The position numbers and the translations under genes were made by a program. A stretch of DNA of 64,000 bases from Nonomuraea pusilla (GTDB lineage Bacteria; Actinomycetota; Actinomycetes; Streptosporangiales; Streptosporangiaceae). Positions 25,768 to 35,207 of the stretch are shown piece after piece. The stretch is taken from positions 1-64,000 of the forward strand of contig NZ_FOBF01000026.1 of NCBI RefSeq assembly GCF_900109355.1. Reading direction: 5' to 3'. The notes beneath the pieces were generated by a model. It ran no database searches, was not told the origin of the DNA, and saw nothing but the letters and a program-made list of their open reading frames with translations. The stretch's first letter is position 1. Each line of letters begins with the position of its first letter.

Positions 25768-26433
25768 TCACTTCTTGGCGAGGGAGTAGACGTCCTGCGG
25801 CGCGGCGGCGAGCCTGCGCGCGGCCTCCTCGTCCAGACCGAGGTCGATCTCGACCTCCGGCCGGTACGGCTCCACCACCACCTCGGGAGGCAGGCCGAAG
25901 ACGACCCTGGCGCCGGGGAGCGCGGACGCGGGGATCTCGAAGAAGAACGAGCCGCTGACCCAGATGTCGGGCTGCACCCATTTACTGGCCAGGGTCTGGA
26001 GCGCCTCGACCCGGTCGGTGGCGGCGAACCGCTTGTCGTCGGCGGTCAGCAGGACGGGCTGCCCGAGGTGGTACGGCTTCAGGCTGGACTTGGCCGCGGC
26101 GTTGACGACGAGGAAGAGGGCGTCGGTCTCGACGGTCTTGCCGATGCCCGTCCTGACGGCCTTGGCGACGGAGAAGCCGTCCAGGCGCAGGGTGAACCGT
26201 CCGGCGTCGACGGTCTCGCCCTTGCCGCCCGCGTACGTGAGCGGCGCGGCGAAGGCGGTCTCGTCCAGGTGCAGCGTCTGGAGCCCGACGGCGCCTCCGG
26301 CGAGGAGCAGGCCGAGCGCGGCGTTGAGCAGCCGTGAGCCGCCGCCGGGGCGCCCGTCCTTCCTGCGGCGCCGCGCGGCCCTGGAGTCGTCGGTCTCCGC
26401 TTCCGCCCTCGTGCCGGGCTGGGCGGCGGTCAC
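25768..26433 (-). CDS. Single-pass protein with exported domain, operon member 2
   Basis: The 221-residue protein has a basic cytoplasmic head (RAARRRRKDGR), one membrane helix (LLNAALGLLLAGGAVGLQ) and an exported domain of about 170 residues (TVDAGRFTLRLDGFSVAKAV, ALFLVVNAAAKSS). The pattern of a short strand-rich domain with 'DGFSV' and 'FLVV' resembles DUF4352-type proteins. The GTG start overlaps the upstream stop (GTGA). Seven bases separate it from the next gene. No enzymatic motif is seen. Confidence 0.75.
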   Translation of the reverse strand: MTAAQPGTRAEAETDDSRAARRRRKDGRPGGGSRLLNAALGLLLAGGAVGLQTLHLDETAFAAPLTYAGGKGETVDAGRFTLRLDGFSVAKAVRTGIGKTVETDALFLVVNAAAKSSLKPYHLGQPVLLTADDKRFAATDRVEALQTLASKWVQPDIWVSGSFFFEIPASALPGARVVFGLPPEVVVEPYRPEVEIDLGLDEEAARRLAAAPQDVYSLAKK

Positions 26434-27086
26434 GCCGCGCCGCCCTGGACGGGGAGCGTCACGCGGGCCTTGATCTCGGGGACGAACCTGTCACCCGACT
26501 CGGTGGCGATCATGCGCCAGTTCTCGGACGGGTCGTTGAAGCCGGCCGTGAACTCGAACCCCGCGACGTCCAACGTCATCTTCTCCGGTGGCCGCTGGCC
26601 TTCCTCGAGCTCATAGCGGACGATGACGGTGGTCTTGACGCCCGGGTGGAGCTGCCGGCTCTCGCCGCCCTTGGCGACGGCGAAGACGAACGGCCCCGCC
26701 TCCGCGGGAAACGTGGGCGTGATCTTCACGAAGGAGTCGGCGAAGGTGGTGCCCAGGTAGGCCTGCTCCGGCTTGCCCGGCGGCATCCCGACGGGGGTCG
26801 TGTCGTCCCCGCGGTTGGTGACGTCGAAGACCAGCTCCACGAACCGTTTCTCCTCGTCGAACTGCGACGCGGCCGGCACGACCCTGACCCGGGACTCCAC
26901 GAAGCGGGTGGAGTAGCGCCCCTGGTCGAGCACGGCTCCCTTGCCTAGTCGCGGGGGGTCGTCGGGAACCTCGTTGAGACCGCCGAGGAGGGCGGCGATG
27001 CCGACGGCCGTGATCAACACCAGGGCCAGCGCGGGCACCACGACCGGACGTCGGGGTTTGGAGCTGCCGCCGGAGGGTTCCGTCAT
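26430..27086 (-). CDS. Single-pass protein with exported domain, operon member 1
   Basis: The 218-residue protein has a short cytoplasmic head, one membrane helix (VVVPALALVLITAVGIAALL) and an exported domain (YSTRFVESRVRVVPAASQF, FVELVFDVTNRGDD) again like DUF4352: a strand-rich domain with a 'V-x-F-x-V-T-N-x-G' core. It is the first gene of the operon and is divergent from the gene at 27247 over a 160-bp gap that is less GC-rich than the surroundings and must carry both promoters. Confidence 0.78.
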   Translation of the reverse strand: MTEPSGGSSKPRRPVVVPALALVLITAVGIAALLGGLNEVPDDPPRLGKGAVLDQGRYSTRFVESRVRVVPAASQFDEEKRFVELVFDVTNRGDDTTPVGMPPGKPEQAYLGTTFADSFVKITPTFPAEAGPFVFAVAKGGESRQLHPGVKTTVIVRYELEEGQRPPEKMTLDVAGFEFTAGFNDPSENWRMIATESGDRFVPEIKARVTLPVQGGAA

Positions 27087-27246
27087 GAAAAAGGATGGTA
27101 ATAGGTCACCTTTGCCTCAACTGCCGCAATCCTCCCATCCGCCTGGTCGAATTGCCGAGAACCCTGCCGCTACAGGGGGTGTAGCTCATACGCTGTCGTG
27201 GAGCGGAGGGCTCTCCCTACTAACGACATATCGCCCGGAGGGTCAC

Positions 27247-29187
27247 GTGGCGGACGTGCATCCCGAGCATGCGCAGCTCCAGGCGGACCGCATCTACCTG
27301 GGCTGGCAGTACATCCTGCTCAACCCCGATCCCGGGCCACCGCCGAAACGTCCCTCGCCGGCCGAGGAGCCCGCGCCGCCCGCGTCCGACCCGGCCGAGC
27401 AGGAGCGGCTGCGGCGCAAGCGGCTCCAGGAGGACATGCTCAACCAGCCGGTCCGCACGATCCGCGCCTTCGCGCTGCTGCTCAGCGCGCTGGTGCTCGT
27501 CCTCGCCGCCGCCGGCTACCTGCAGTGGCGCTTCGCGCTGGTCGGGCTGGTGGCGGCAGGCGGCGTGGCGGGCATCTGCAGCTACGCGATCATGCAGGGC
27601 AACCGCGCGGTCAAGTACCGCGCGCTGGAGCAGCAGGCGCGCGACGACCGCCAGCGCAGGGAGCGCGACAAGGAGCTGTACCGCGCGCAGGAGGAGCACG
27701 CGCAGCGCTACCGGGAGTGGCAGGAGCTGAAGGACCGCCACGACCGGCAGCTCACCTGGTACGCCGTCGCCGTGCCCGACGAGATCGACCGCATCGACGT
27801 CGCGGGCGGCACGCTGCCCGGCTGGTCGGCGCTCGTCACCCTGATCGGCGCCACCCGGCTCTACAGCGGCGGCCACCTGACGGTGCTCGACCTGTCCGAG
27901 GGCGCCATCGCCAAGGACCTCATCGAGCTCGCCCGCAAGGGCGGCGACGACCCGCTCGTCTGGGTGCTGCCCGTGGACCTGCCCAAGCTCGACCTCGGCG
28001 CCACGCTCAAGCCCGAGGCGTTCGCGGACGTCCTCGCGCACGTCGTCAGCGTGAGCGAGGAGCACCCCACCACCCGCGACCTCAGCTTCGACAACGCCAT
28101 CCTGGAGCGGGTGCTGGAGGTGCTGGGCGAGAACGCCACGATCAGGCAGGTGACCGCGGCGCTGCGGGCGCTCGCCCAGGTGGGCGACCCGCGCGACGAC
28201 CTGCGCTACGGCCTGATCACCGCCACCCAGCTCGAACGCATCGGCACCCTGTTCGGCCGCGGCGTGAGCGACAGGGTGGTGATCGAGCGCGCCTGGGCGC
28301 TCGAGTCGCAGCTGCGCAAGCTGGAGACGCTCGGCACGCAGGCCGTGCGGCTGCCCCCTGCCAGGCTCAGGGTGGTGAGCATGGACCGCCAGGCCGGGGT
28401 GTTCGGCAACCGGGTGCTCGGCACGTACGTGGCCACCGCGCTCACACACATCCTGCGCCAGTCGCCCGCCTCCGACAGGCCCTGGTACCACACCATCATC
28501 GTGGCGGGCGCGGAGAAGCTCAGGGGCGACGTGCTCGACCGGCTGATGGACGCCTGCGAGACGTCCAGGACGGGGCTGGTCCTGACCTACCGGTCGCTGA
28601 CCCCCACGGTGCGCGAGCGGCTCGGCAGGGGGCACGCGGCGGTCGCGTTCATGCGGCTGGGCAACGCCGAGGACGCCAGGGTCGCCAGCGAGCACGTCGG
28701 CACCGAGCACCGGCTCGAACTGGCCCAGCTCACCGAGACGATCAGCGACTCGCTCCCGGGGCTCGACGGCGGCTACACCTCCACGATCTCCCAGGTGGAC
28801 GACGCCAGGGAGGAGCGCGGGCAGAGCCCGCACGACCTGGCCGAGGACATCACCGAGTCCACCGAGTGGGGCAGGACCGCCGACAAGATCTCGGAGAAGG
28901 AGCGGGTGCTCCAGCGCTCGCGCGAGTTCCTCGTCGAGCCGCACCAGCTCCAGCAGCTCCCCACGACCTCCGTGATCGTCACGGACGCCACCGCCGAGGG
29001 CCGCAGGGTCCGCCTGGCCGACGCCAACCCCGCGATCCTCACCTTCCCCAAGACCACCCTCGGCGAGCTGGAGGACGTCCGCGACGCCGTCCTCGCGCCG
29101 CCGGAGGAGGACGGCGACGGGCAGGAGCCCCCGCCCAACCTGGGGCCGCCGCCCCCGCGCCTCGACTGGCGAAAGGGGAGGCAATGA
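27247..29187 (+). CDS. Two-helix membrane protein with degenerate ATPase-like region
   Basis: The 646-residue protein starts at a GTG with a GGAGGG site. It has a Pro-rich head, two membrane helices (about residues 75-120), a charged coiled coil (QQARDDRQRRERDKELYRAQ) and a large soluble part. The segment HTIIVAGAEKLRGDVLDRLM resembles a Walker B region of HerA/TraG-type ATPases, with D-E replaced and no Walker A anywhere; the following KTS-like stretch (GLVLTYRSLTPTVRERLGRG) also matches that fold. It is therefore probably an inactive partner of the HerA-like ATPase encoded 81 bases later. The family is not one I can name. A 13-codon ORF at 29184-29225, overlapping its stop, is probably not real. 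Confidence 0.78.
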   Translation: MADVHPEHAQLQADRIYLGWQYILLNPDPGPPPKRPSPAEEPAPPASDPAEQERLRRKRLQEDMLNQPVRTIRAFALLLSALVLVLAAAGYLQWRFALVGLVAAGGVAGICSYAIMQGNRAVKYRALEQQARDDRQRRERDKELYRAQEEHAQRYREWQELKDRHDRQLTWYAVAVPDEIDRIDVAGGTLPGWSALVTLIGATRLYSGGHLTVLDLSEGAIAKDLIELARKGGDDPLVWVLPVDLPKLDLGATLKPEAFADVLAHVVSVSEEHPTTRDLSFDNAILERVLEVLGENATIRQVTAALRALAQVGDPRDDLRYGLITATQLERIGTLFGRGVSDRVVIERAWALESQLRKLETLGTQAVRLPPARLRVVSMDRQAGVFGNRVLGTYVATALTHILRQSPASDRPWYHTIIVAGAEKLRGDVLDRLMDACETSRTGLVLTYRSLTPTVRERLGRGHAAVAFMRLGNAEDARVASEHVGTEHRLELAQLTETISDSLPGLDGGYTSTISQVDDAREERGQSPHDLAEDITESTEWGRTADKISEKERVLQRSREFLVEPHQLQQLPTTSVIVTDATAEGRRVRLADANPAILTFPKTTLGELEDVRDAVLAPPEEDGDGQEPPPNLGPPPPRLDWRKGRQ

Positions 29188-29268
29188 CAGGCAATGAGAT
29201 GGTCAAGTTCGGGGCAACGGGCTGACGGTCGGCGGGACTTTACTGAGAACCGTCTGTGGGGGGAAGAC

Positions 29269-32244
29269 ATGCAACCCAGCGTCGCCCTGAGCGGGCCCTG
29301 GTACCGGATCCAGTCGATCGCCGCACCCTCGCGCAGCTCGTCGGCGGAGTGGGATTTCGTCACGGTGCTGCCCGCCGCGCTGTCGGCGGCCCAGCGGGGC
29401 CGGCCGTTCGTCATCGGCTGGCTGTCACGCGGATCGGGCGCGCCGCTGGAGCTGATCACGAACGCCGGGCCGCTGACGCCGCCGCGCCAGCCGCGCAGGG
29501 GCAGCGGCGACGCGCAGGGCTCCTCGTACGGGCCGCAGCCGCTGCTGTTCCCCGGCGGGGCCCGCGGCGTCCAGCTCGACGACGGATACCTCGCCGACCT
29601 CGACGACCTGGTCTGGACGCCCTGCCCCGGGCGTCAGGCGCCGCCCCTCGGCGGCCGGCGCGAGTCCGACCTCGACCCCGACGAGCTGAAGCGGCCCACG
29701 CTGTTCGAGTCCACGCTGGTCACGCTCATGTCGCGGCCGTTCGCCTGGCTGGTGGTGGCCGAGCCCACCGACCTGCTCGACGCCGAGGTGGCCCACCTGC
29801 GTACCCAGCTCAACGTGCTCAGGCAGTACGGCGACGCCTCCGAGCGCTCCCGCTTCGACGCTGAGCGGGCCGAGCGGCGCATGCAGGAGCTCGACGCGTT
29901 CCGCGAGGCGGGGCTGTGGAACGTGCGGGTGCTGGCGGGGGCCGCCACCGCCGACGAGCTGCGGCAGATCGCCCCCGTGCTGGTCGGGTCCGTCGAGATG
30001 AGCCATCACCCGTACCGGCTGCGCAGCGCGCAGGGGGCGGCGTACCCGCTGCCCGACGCGCTGGCGATCGGCATGCAGGACCCCGCCGACGGCGCGGCGG
30101 CGCCGTTCGCCGCCACGGCGGGCGCGCTCGCCGCGCTGGCCGGGCTGCCGCGCCGCGAGGTGCCCGGCGTGCGGGTGCTCGACTCGGGCTTCTTCGACGT
30201 GACGTCCGAGGCCGACGGCGGCGAGCTGGAGCTGGGCGAGATCCTCGACGGCCAGGACCGCGGCGTCGGCACGTTCCGGGTGCCGCTCGCCACGCTGAAC
30301 AGGCACGCGTTCGTCACGGGAGCCACCGGCTCGGGCAAGTCGCAGACCGTGCGGCACCTGCTGGAGCAGCTCAGCAGGGCGCGCATCCCGTGGCTGGCGA
30401 TCGAGCCGGCGAAGTCCGAGTACGCCGCCATGGGCGGCCGCATCGACCCGCTGGCCCCCGTCACCGTGATCAACCCGTCGGCGCCCTCGGGCGTGCCGTT
30501 CAGCATCAACCCGCTCGAACCGGAGCCCGGCTACCCGGTGCAGGCGCACATCGACATGGTGCGGGCGCTGTTCATGGCCGCGTTCGACGCCGAGGAGCCG
30601 TTCCCGCAGATCATGTCGCTGGCGTTGCAGCGCGTCTACGAGGCCACCGGCTGGGACGTCGTCACCGGCGGCGCCGTGCCCGGCTCCACCGTGCCGCCGA
30701 GCGTCCCCACGCTCGAACAGCTCCAGCAGCAGGCCATGGACGTCATCAAGGAGATCGGCTACGGCCGCGAGGTGCAGGCCGACGTCGAGGGGTTCATCTC
30801 GCTACGGCTGCGCTCGCTGCGGGTCGGCTCGGCGGGCCGCTTCTTCGAGGGCGGCCACCCGGCCGACATCGGCGGACTGCTCGAACGCAACGTGGTCCTC
30901 GCGATCGAGGACGTCGCCAACGACGAGGACAAGGCGTTCCTCATGGGCACCCTGATCATCAGGATCGTGGAGCACCTGCGGATGCGGGCCCGGCGGGAGA
31001 GGTCGTCCGGGCTGCGGCACGTCATCGTCATCGAGGAGGCGCACCGGCTGCTGCGCGACCGCGGCACCGGGCGGGCCTCCACGCACGCGGTGGAGCTGCT
31101 CGCCGGCATGCTGGCCGAGATCAGGGCGTACGGCGAGGGGCTGGTGGTGGCCGAGCAGATCCCGACGAAGCTCGTGCCCGACGTGGTGAAGAACACCGCG
31201 CTGAAGGTCGTCCACCGGCTGCCCGCCGAGGACGACAGGAGGCTCGTCGGCGCGGCCATGAACCTCAGCGACGAGCAGTCGCGGCACGTCGTGTCGCTGC
31301 AGCCGGGCTGCGCGGCCGTGTTCGCCGACGGCATGGACCGGCCGCTGCGGGTGCGGGTGCCGCTGGGCGAGTCGCGGGAGAAGGTGCTGCCGGGCCCGCC
31401 GCCGCCCATCAGGGGCCGCAGGTCGGCGGCGTGCGGGGCGCAGTGCCGCACGGGGCAGGCGTGCACGCTGGTCGAGCTGCGCGAGGCCGACGTGCTCGCC
31501 GGCGGCCCCGACTGGGCGTGGCTGCGCATCTGGTGCGACGCGGTGGTGCTGGCGTTCGTGGCGAACCGGCCGCTGCCGGGCGTGCCGCGCCCGCTGGCCG
31601 CCGCCTGGGCCGAGCTGCCGGCCCGCCGCAGGGAGTGCCTGCTCGCCACCCTCGTCGAGCGGTCGGTGCAGCGGCGCGCCTGGGCGCTGCGCAGCTGGTT
31701 CGACCCGGCGCTGCTGACGGAGCAGGCCGCGGAGACCGCCTCCCGCCTGCTCGCCGGGCATGAGGGCGGCGGAGAGCGGCCCGGCCCCGCCTGGGTCATC
31801 CCGCAGGTGCGCTGGCTGCACGAGGTGGACAGGCTCTTCCCTTACGGGCGGCCCGCACCCGACCTGCGCAGCCCCGCCCCGCCCATGGAGTACGCGCTGC
31901 TGCCGGCCCGGAACGGCGACGGGCGTCCCTCCTCCCAGGCGGCGCAGGGCGAGGAACTGCTGGGCCACCGGGCCAAGGCGCTGCGGCACCACCCGCTGTC
32001 GATGGAGATGGAGCACAACAGGGAGCTGGCCTGGCGGGCGATCCTCGGCGACGACGAGAACGAGGGCGTCCAGCGCGACGTCGTCAACGTGGCGATCGGC
32101 GTGGAGGCGAAGACCAGGCTGCGGCACGTCGGGCAGACGATGGGCGCGGCCTGGCTGGAGGGGGTGCTGTCCTGGCCGCGCCGGTTCGTGCTGCCGTTCG
32201 ACCAGGAAGGCGCCCCGGGGATCGCCTTCGCCGAAGCCCCGTGA
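29269..32244 (+). CDS. HerA/VirB4-like (DUF87) ATPase
   Basis: The 991-residue protein has an N-terminal region of about 340 residues, then a RecA-type ATPase: Walker A GATGSGKSQT (from residue 351), Walker B HVIVIEEAHRL (about residue 585), a sensor-like AEQIPTKLVPDVVKN and a typical LPAEDDRRLVGAAMNLSDEQ end. A cysteine-containing stretch (ACGAQCRTGQACTL) and about 270 further residues follow. HerA-type ATPases pump DNA or protein through hexamers; in defence systems they pair with a nuclease, which is not seen here. Its neighbours are membrane proteins, so a membrane-attached motor is plausible. ATG at 29269 has a GGGGGGAAG site. Confidence 0.9.
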   Translation: MQPSVALSGPWYRIQSIAAPSRSSSAEWDFVTVLPAALSAAQRGRPFVIGWLSRGSGAPLELITNAGPLTPPRQPRRGSGDAQGSSYGPQPLLFPGGARGVQLDDGYLADLDDLVWTPCPGRQAPPLGGRRESDLDPDELKRPTLFESTLVTLMSRPFAWLVVAEPTDLLDAEVAHLRTQLNVLRQYGDASERSRFDAERAERRMQELDAFREAGLWNVRVLAGAATADELRQIAPVLVGSVEMSHHPYRLRSAQGAAYPLPDALAIGMQDPADGAAAPFAATAGALAALAGLPRREVPGVRVLDSGFFDVTSEADGGELELGEILDGQDRGVGTFRVPLATLNRHAFVTGATGSGKSQTVRHLLEQLSRARIPWLAIEPAKSEYAAMGGRIDPLAPVTVINPSAPSGVPFSINPLEPEPGYPVQAHIDMVRALFMAAFDAEEPFPQIMSLALQRVYEATGWDVVTGGAVPGSTVPPSVPTLEQLQQQAMDVIKEIGYGREVQADVEGFISLRLRSLRVGSAGRFFEGGHPADIGGLLERNVVLAIEDVANDEDKAFLMGTLIIRIVEHLRMRARRERSSGLRHVIVIEEAHRLLRDRGTGRASTHAVELLAGMLAEIRAYGEGLVVAEQIPTKLVPDVVKNTALKVVHRLPAEDDRRLVGAAMNLSDEQSRHVVSLQPGCAAVFADGMDRPLRVRVPLGESREKVLPGPPPPIRGRRSAACGAQCRTGQACTLVELREADVLAGGPDWAWLRIWCDAVVLAFVANRPLPGVPRPLAAAWAELPARRRECLLATLVERSVQRRAWALRSWFDPALLTEQAAETASRLLAGHEGGGERPGPAWVIPQVRWLHEVDRLFPYGRPAPDLRSPAPPMEYALLPARNGDGRPSSQAAQGEELLGHRAKALRHHPLSMEMEHNRELAWRAILGDDENEGVQRDVVNVAIGVEAKTRLRHVGQTMGAAWLEGVLSWPRRFVLPFDQEGAPGIAFAEAP

Positions 32245-32371
32245 GCCCCTGGTCGGCGCAGGTCACGCCCGGCCCGCCGCTCCCGGCGGTCTCCGGCACG
32301 GCCTTCCGCCAGGGCCGCGTTTTCGTGTGCGTCTGCAGAGCAAGGCCCGACGGCGACTAGGATCCATGGGC

Positions 32372-33601
32372 ATGACCCAGCTTCCTCTGCGGGCTCAGCT
32401 TGCCAGTGCCCTGGGCCGCAGTGCCGCCACGCTGTCCAGGATGACCGGGCGCGGCGATGGTTCGGTGATCGGCGGGCGGGTCGGCCTGCTCCTCGAACCC
32501 GACCTGCTGCGCAAGCTGGCACGCGACCGCAAGCTGGCCCTGGTCAGCGCCACGAACGGCAAGACCACCACCACCCGGCTGATCACCTCCGCCCTGCTGG
32601 AGCTGGGCGAGGTCGCCACCAACGCGTTCGGCGCGAACATGCCCGCTGGGCACGTCTCGGCGCTGTCCCAGCACAAGAGCGCCCCGTACGGCGTGCTGGA
32701 GGTCGACGAGAAGTACCTCCCCGAGGTCCTCGACACCACCGGCGCGGGCGTCGTCTGCCTGATGAACCTGAGCCGCGACCAGATGGACCGCGCGGGGGAG
32801 ATCTGGCTGCTGGCGCAGAAGTGGCGCAGGGCGCTGTCGGGCCGGCCCACGCACGTCATCGCCAACTGCGACGACCCGCTCGTCACCTGGGGCGCCTCCA
32901 CGGCCGCGCAGGTCACCTGGGTCGCCGGGGGCCAGCGCTGGAAGGAGGACTCCTGGTGCTGCCCCGAGTGCGGCGGCCCGCTCGACCGCAAGGACGCCGC
33001 CTGGGCGTGCAGGGAGTGCACCTTCCACCGGCCCGAGCCGCACTGGGTCCTGCACGACGACGTGGTCGTCGATCCGCGCGGGCGGCAGTGGCGGGTCGAC
33101 ATCCAGCTCCCCGGCCTGGCCAACCGCTCCAACGCGGTGATGGCGCTGGCCGTCGCCGAGGCGTTCGGCCTGCCCGTCGAGCGGGCGCTGCCCCGTCTGG
33201 GTCAGGTCACCTCCGTCGCGGGCCGCTACACCACGGTCGAGCGTGACGGGCGCTACGCCAGGCTGCTGCTGGCCAAGAACCCCGCCGGGTGGCTGGAGGC
33301 GTTCGACGTCGCCGACCCGGGCCTGCCCATCATCCTGTCGGTCAACGCCCAGGGCCCCGACGGCCGCGACACGTCCTGGCTGTGGGATGTCGACTACCGC
33401 ATCCTGCGCGGGCGTCCCGTCTTCGTCACCGGTGAGCGCCGCCTCGACCTGGCGCTGCGGCTCGACGTCGCCGACGTGCCGTTCACGCTGTGTGCCTCGT
33501 TCGGCGAGGCGCTGGCCATGCAGCCCCCCGGCCGGCTCGACGTGATCGCCAACTACACCGCCTTCCAGCAGATCCGATCGGAGTTCGGCCGTGCCGAGTG
33601 A
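32372..33601 (+). CDS. murT: MurT, lipid II isoglutaminyl synthase ligase subunit
   Basis: The 409-residue protein has the Mur-ligase ATP site SATNGKTTTTRL, a central zinc ribbon (CCPECGG and WACREC) that marks MurT, and the C-terminal DUF1727 domain. With GatD it amidates the D-Glu of the lipid II stem peptide, a step needed for cross-linking in actinobacteria. The ATG at 32372 lies 8 bases after TAGGAT (32358-32363), so I prefer it to the ATG at 32366. Its end overlaps gatD by 11 bases. Confidence 0.94.
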   Translation: MTQLPLRAQLASALGRSAATLSRMTGRGDGSVIGGRVGLLLEPDLLRKLARDRKLALVSATNGKTTTTRLITSALLELGEVATNAFGANMPAGHVSALSQHKSAPYGVLEVDEKYLPEVLDTTGAGVVCLMNLSRDQMDRAGEIWLLAQKWRRALSGRPTHVIANCDDPLVTWGASTAAQVTWVAGGQRWKEDSWCCPECGGPLDRKDAAWACRECTFHRPEPHWVLHDDVVVDPRGRQWRVDIQLPGLANRSNAVMALAVAEAFGLPVERALPRLGQVTSVAGRYTTVERDGRYARLLLAKNPAGWLEAFDVADPGLPIILSVNAQGPDGRDTSWLWDVDYRILRGRPVFVTGERRLDLALRLDVADVPFTLCASFGEALAMQPPGRLDVIANYTAFQQIRSEFGRAE

Positions 33602-34304
33602 CAGCGCCCTGCGCATCGTCTGGATCTACCCCGACCTGCTGAGCACGTACGGCGACCAGGGCAACGTGCTGGTCCTGGAGCAGCGGGCGCAGCGGCGGGG
33701 CATCCCGACGGAGACCTACCACGTCCGCTCGGCCGACCCGGTGCCCGAGGGCGGCGACGTCTACCTCATCGGCGGCGGCGAGGACCGGCCGCAGATCCTC
33801 GCGGCCCAGCGGCTGCGCAGGGACGGCGGGCTCCACCGCGCCGTCGCGAGGGGCGCGGCGCTGCTGGCGGTGTGCGCGGGCTACCAGATCATGGGCACGA
33901 CGTTCGGCGGCGAGGAGGGGCAGCCCGTCGAGGGGCTCGGCATCCTCGACATCGCCAGCTCCCGCGGCCCGGCGCGCGCCGTGGGCGAGCTGGTGGCCGA
34001 GGTTGACGTCGCGCTCAACCTGCCGACGCTCACCGGCTTCGAGAACCACATGGGCGTCACCCACCTCGGGCCGGGCGTGAAGGCGCTGTCGAAGACGGTC
34101 GTGGGCGTGGGCAACGGCGACGGCTTCGAGGGCTGCTACGCGGGGCACGTCGTCGGCACGTACCTGCACGGGCCCGCGCTGGCCCGCAACCCGGCGCTGG
34201 CCGACCTGCTGCTGTCGTGGCGGGTGGGCGAGCTGCCCCCGCTCGACGACTCCCGCTACGAGGCGCTGCGCCAGGAGCGCCTGGCCGCCGTCCTGCCGGC
34301 CTAG
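33591..34304 (+). CDS. gatD: GatD, glutaminase subunit of lipid II isoglutaminyl synthase
   Basis: The 237-residue class I glutamine amidotransferase has the nucleophile in AVCAGYQIMG (Cys95) and the histidine in YLHGPALARNP; no separate catalytic Glu is expected in this family. It releases ammonia that MurT transfers to lipid II. The GTG start lies inside the end of murT, so the two subunits are made together. A GC hairpin follows 15 bases after the stop. Confidence 0.95.
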   Translation: MPSDSALRIVWIYPDLLSTYGDQGNVLVLEQRAQRRGIPTETYHVRSADPVPEGGDVYLIGGGEDRPQILAAQRLRRDGGLHRAVARGAALLAVCAGYQIMGTTFGGEEGQPVEGLGILDIASSRGPARAVGELVAEVDVALNLPTLTGFENHMGVTHLGPGVKALSKTVVGVGNGDGFEGCYAGHVVGTYLHGPALARNPALADLLLSWRVGELPPLDDSRYEALRQERLAAVLPA

Positions 34305-34319
34305 AGACCTCGTAGAGCT

Positions 34320-34342
34320 CCCCGGCCCCGGCGGGGCCGGGG
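34320..34342. terminator. Bidirectional terminator hairpin
   Basis: A perfect 10-bp stem CCCCGGCCCC / GGGGCCGGGG with a three-base loop lies between the convergent gatD and TetR genes. No T-run follows, so termination strength is uncertain. Confidence 0.6.
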
Positions 34343-34348
34343 CCCGGG

Positions 34349-35080
34349 TCAGGCGCGGGTGGCGGCGAAGCCGTCGAGCACCTTGCCGAGCCCGTAGTCG
34401 AACCCCTCGTCGCGGGTGCGCTGGGGGTCGTGGTCGACGCCGGCCGCGTACAGCCTGCTCAGCCGCGGGTACGGCTTCATGGCCTCCTGCGCGATGGGCC
34501 ACAGCCGCTCGAACCAGTCCTGGTCGGTCTGGCCCCTGCGGGCCAGCATCGTCACCCAGGCCGCCTCGCTGATGGTCACGCCGGTGACGTACGCGAGCAC
34601 CGTGCTCATGACGGCGTTGCCCTCGCCGAGGGAGAACCCGGCCGCCTCGTACACGCCGAGCATCTGGTCGGTGATGCGCATGAGATTGGGGCCGAGGTAC
34701 GACATGCCGGCGGCGCCGAGCACGGACGCGATCCACGGGTGCCGCAGGATCATCGCGCGCACGCTGTGGGCGAAGGCGACGGTCGCCTCCCGCCACTGGC
34801 CGGGCTCGGTGGGGGGCGGCGGCACGTCCAGCTCGCCGTAGATCTCGTCGGCCACCAGTTCGAGCAGTTCGTCCTTGCTGGCGACGTGCCGGTAGAGCGA
34901 GGTGGCCCCGGCGTTCAGCCGCTTGCCGAGGTTGCGCATGCTGAGCGCTTCGAGGCCCTCGGTGTCGAGCAGCCGCACCGCTGCGGCGACGATCTGCTCC
35001 TGGCTCAGCGACTGCTGCTCCCGCCGCCCCCTGTCGAGGCGGGCCCACACGGACGGTACCTGCTGCTCGTCTGCCGTCAT
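34349..35080 (-). CDS. TetR-family regulator of the adjacent MFS exporter
   Basis: The 243-residue protein has an N-terminal helix-turn-helix (LSQEQIVAAAVRLLDTEGLE, LNAGATSLYRHVASKDELLE) and a TetR_C-type ligand domain. The ATG at 35080 is fixed by an AGGAGG site; longer frames run into the operator. It is divergent from the MFS gene, the standard arrangement of a drug-efflux repressor and its target. Inverted and direct ACACTGT repeats between them are the likely binding sites. Confidence 0.93.
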   Translation of the reverse strand: MTADEQQVPSVWARLDRGRREQQSLSQEQIVAAAVRLLDTEGLEALSMRNLGKRLNAGATSLYRHVASKDELLELVADEIYGELDVPPPPTEPGQWREATVAFAHSVRAMILRHPWIASVLGAAGMSYLGPNLMRITDQMLGVYEAAGFSLGEGNAVMSTVLAYVTGVTISEAAWVTMLARRGQTDQDWFERLWPIAQEAMKPYPRLSRLYAAGVDHDPQRTRDEGFDYGLGKVLDGFAATRA

Positions 35081-35111
35081 CGTGCCTCCTCCGTTCTGCC
35101 GTCCCCAGCCT

Positions 35112-35166
35112 AGCGCACACTGTACCTCGTTGCGCACACTGTTCCTCGATGCGTACAGTGTTCGCA
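35112..35166. promoter_or_regulatory. Divergent promoter with TetR operator repeats
   Basis: The repeats GCGCACACTGT at 35113 and 35132 are direct; TGCGCACACTGT (35131-35142) and ACAGTGTTCGCA (35155-35166) form an 11/12 inverted repeat with a 12-bp centre. For the MFS gene, -35 TTGCGC (35130), 18-bp spacer and -10 TACAGT (35154-35159) overlap the operator, so binding would block transcription. Confidence 0.65.
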
Positions 35167-35207
35167 AGAAGCGCACGCCGTGCGCGTCAGGTGGAGAGGG
35201 ATAGGCG

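Noticed and set aside
29184..29225. A 13-codon ORF overlapping the stop of the degenerate ATPase partner gene.
   Set aside because: No pattern or conservation argument; short coupled frames occur by chance.
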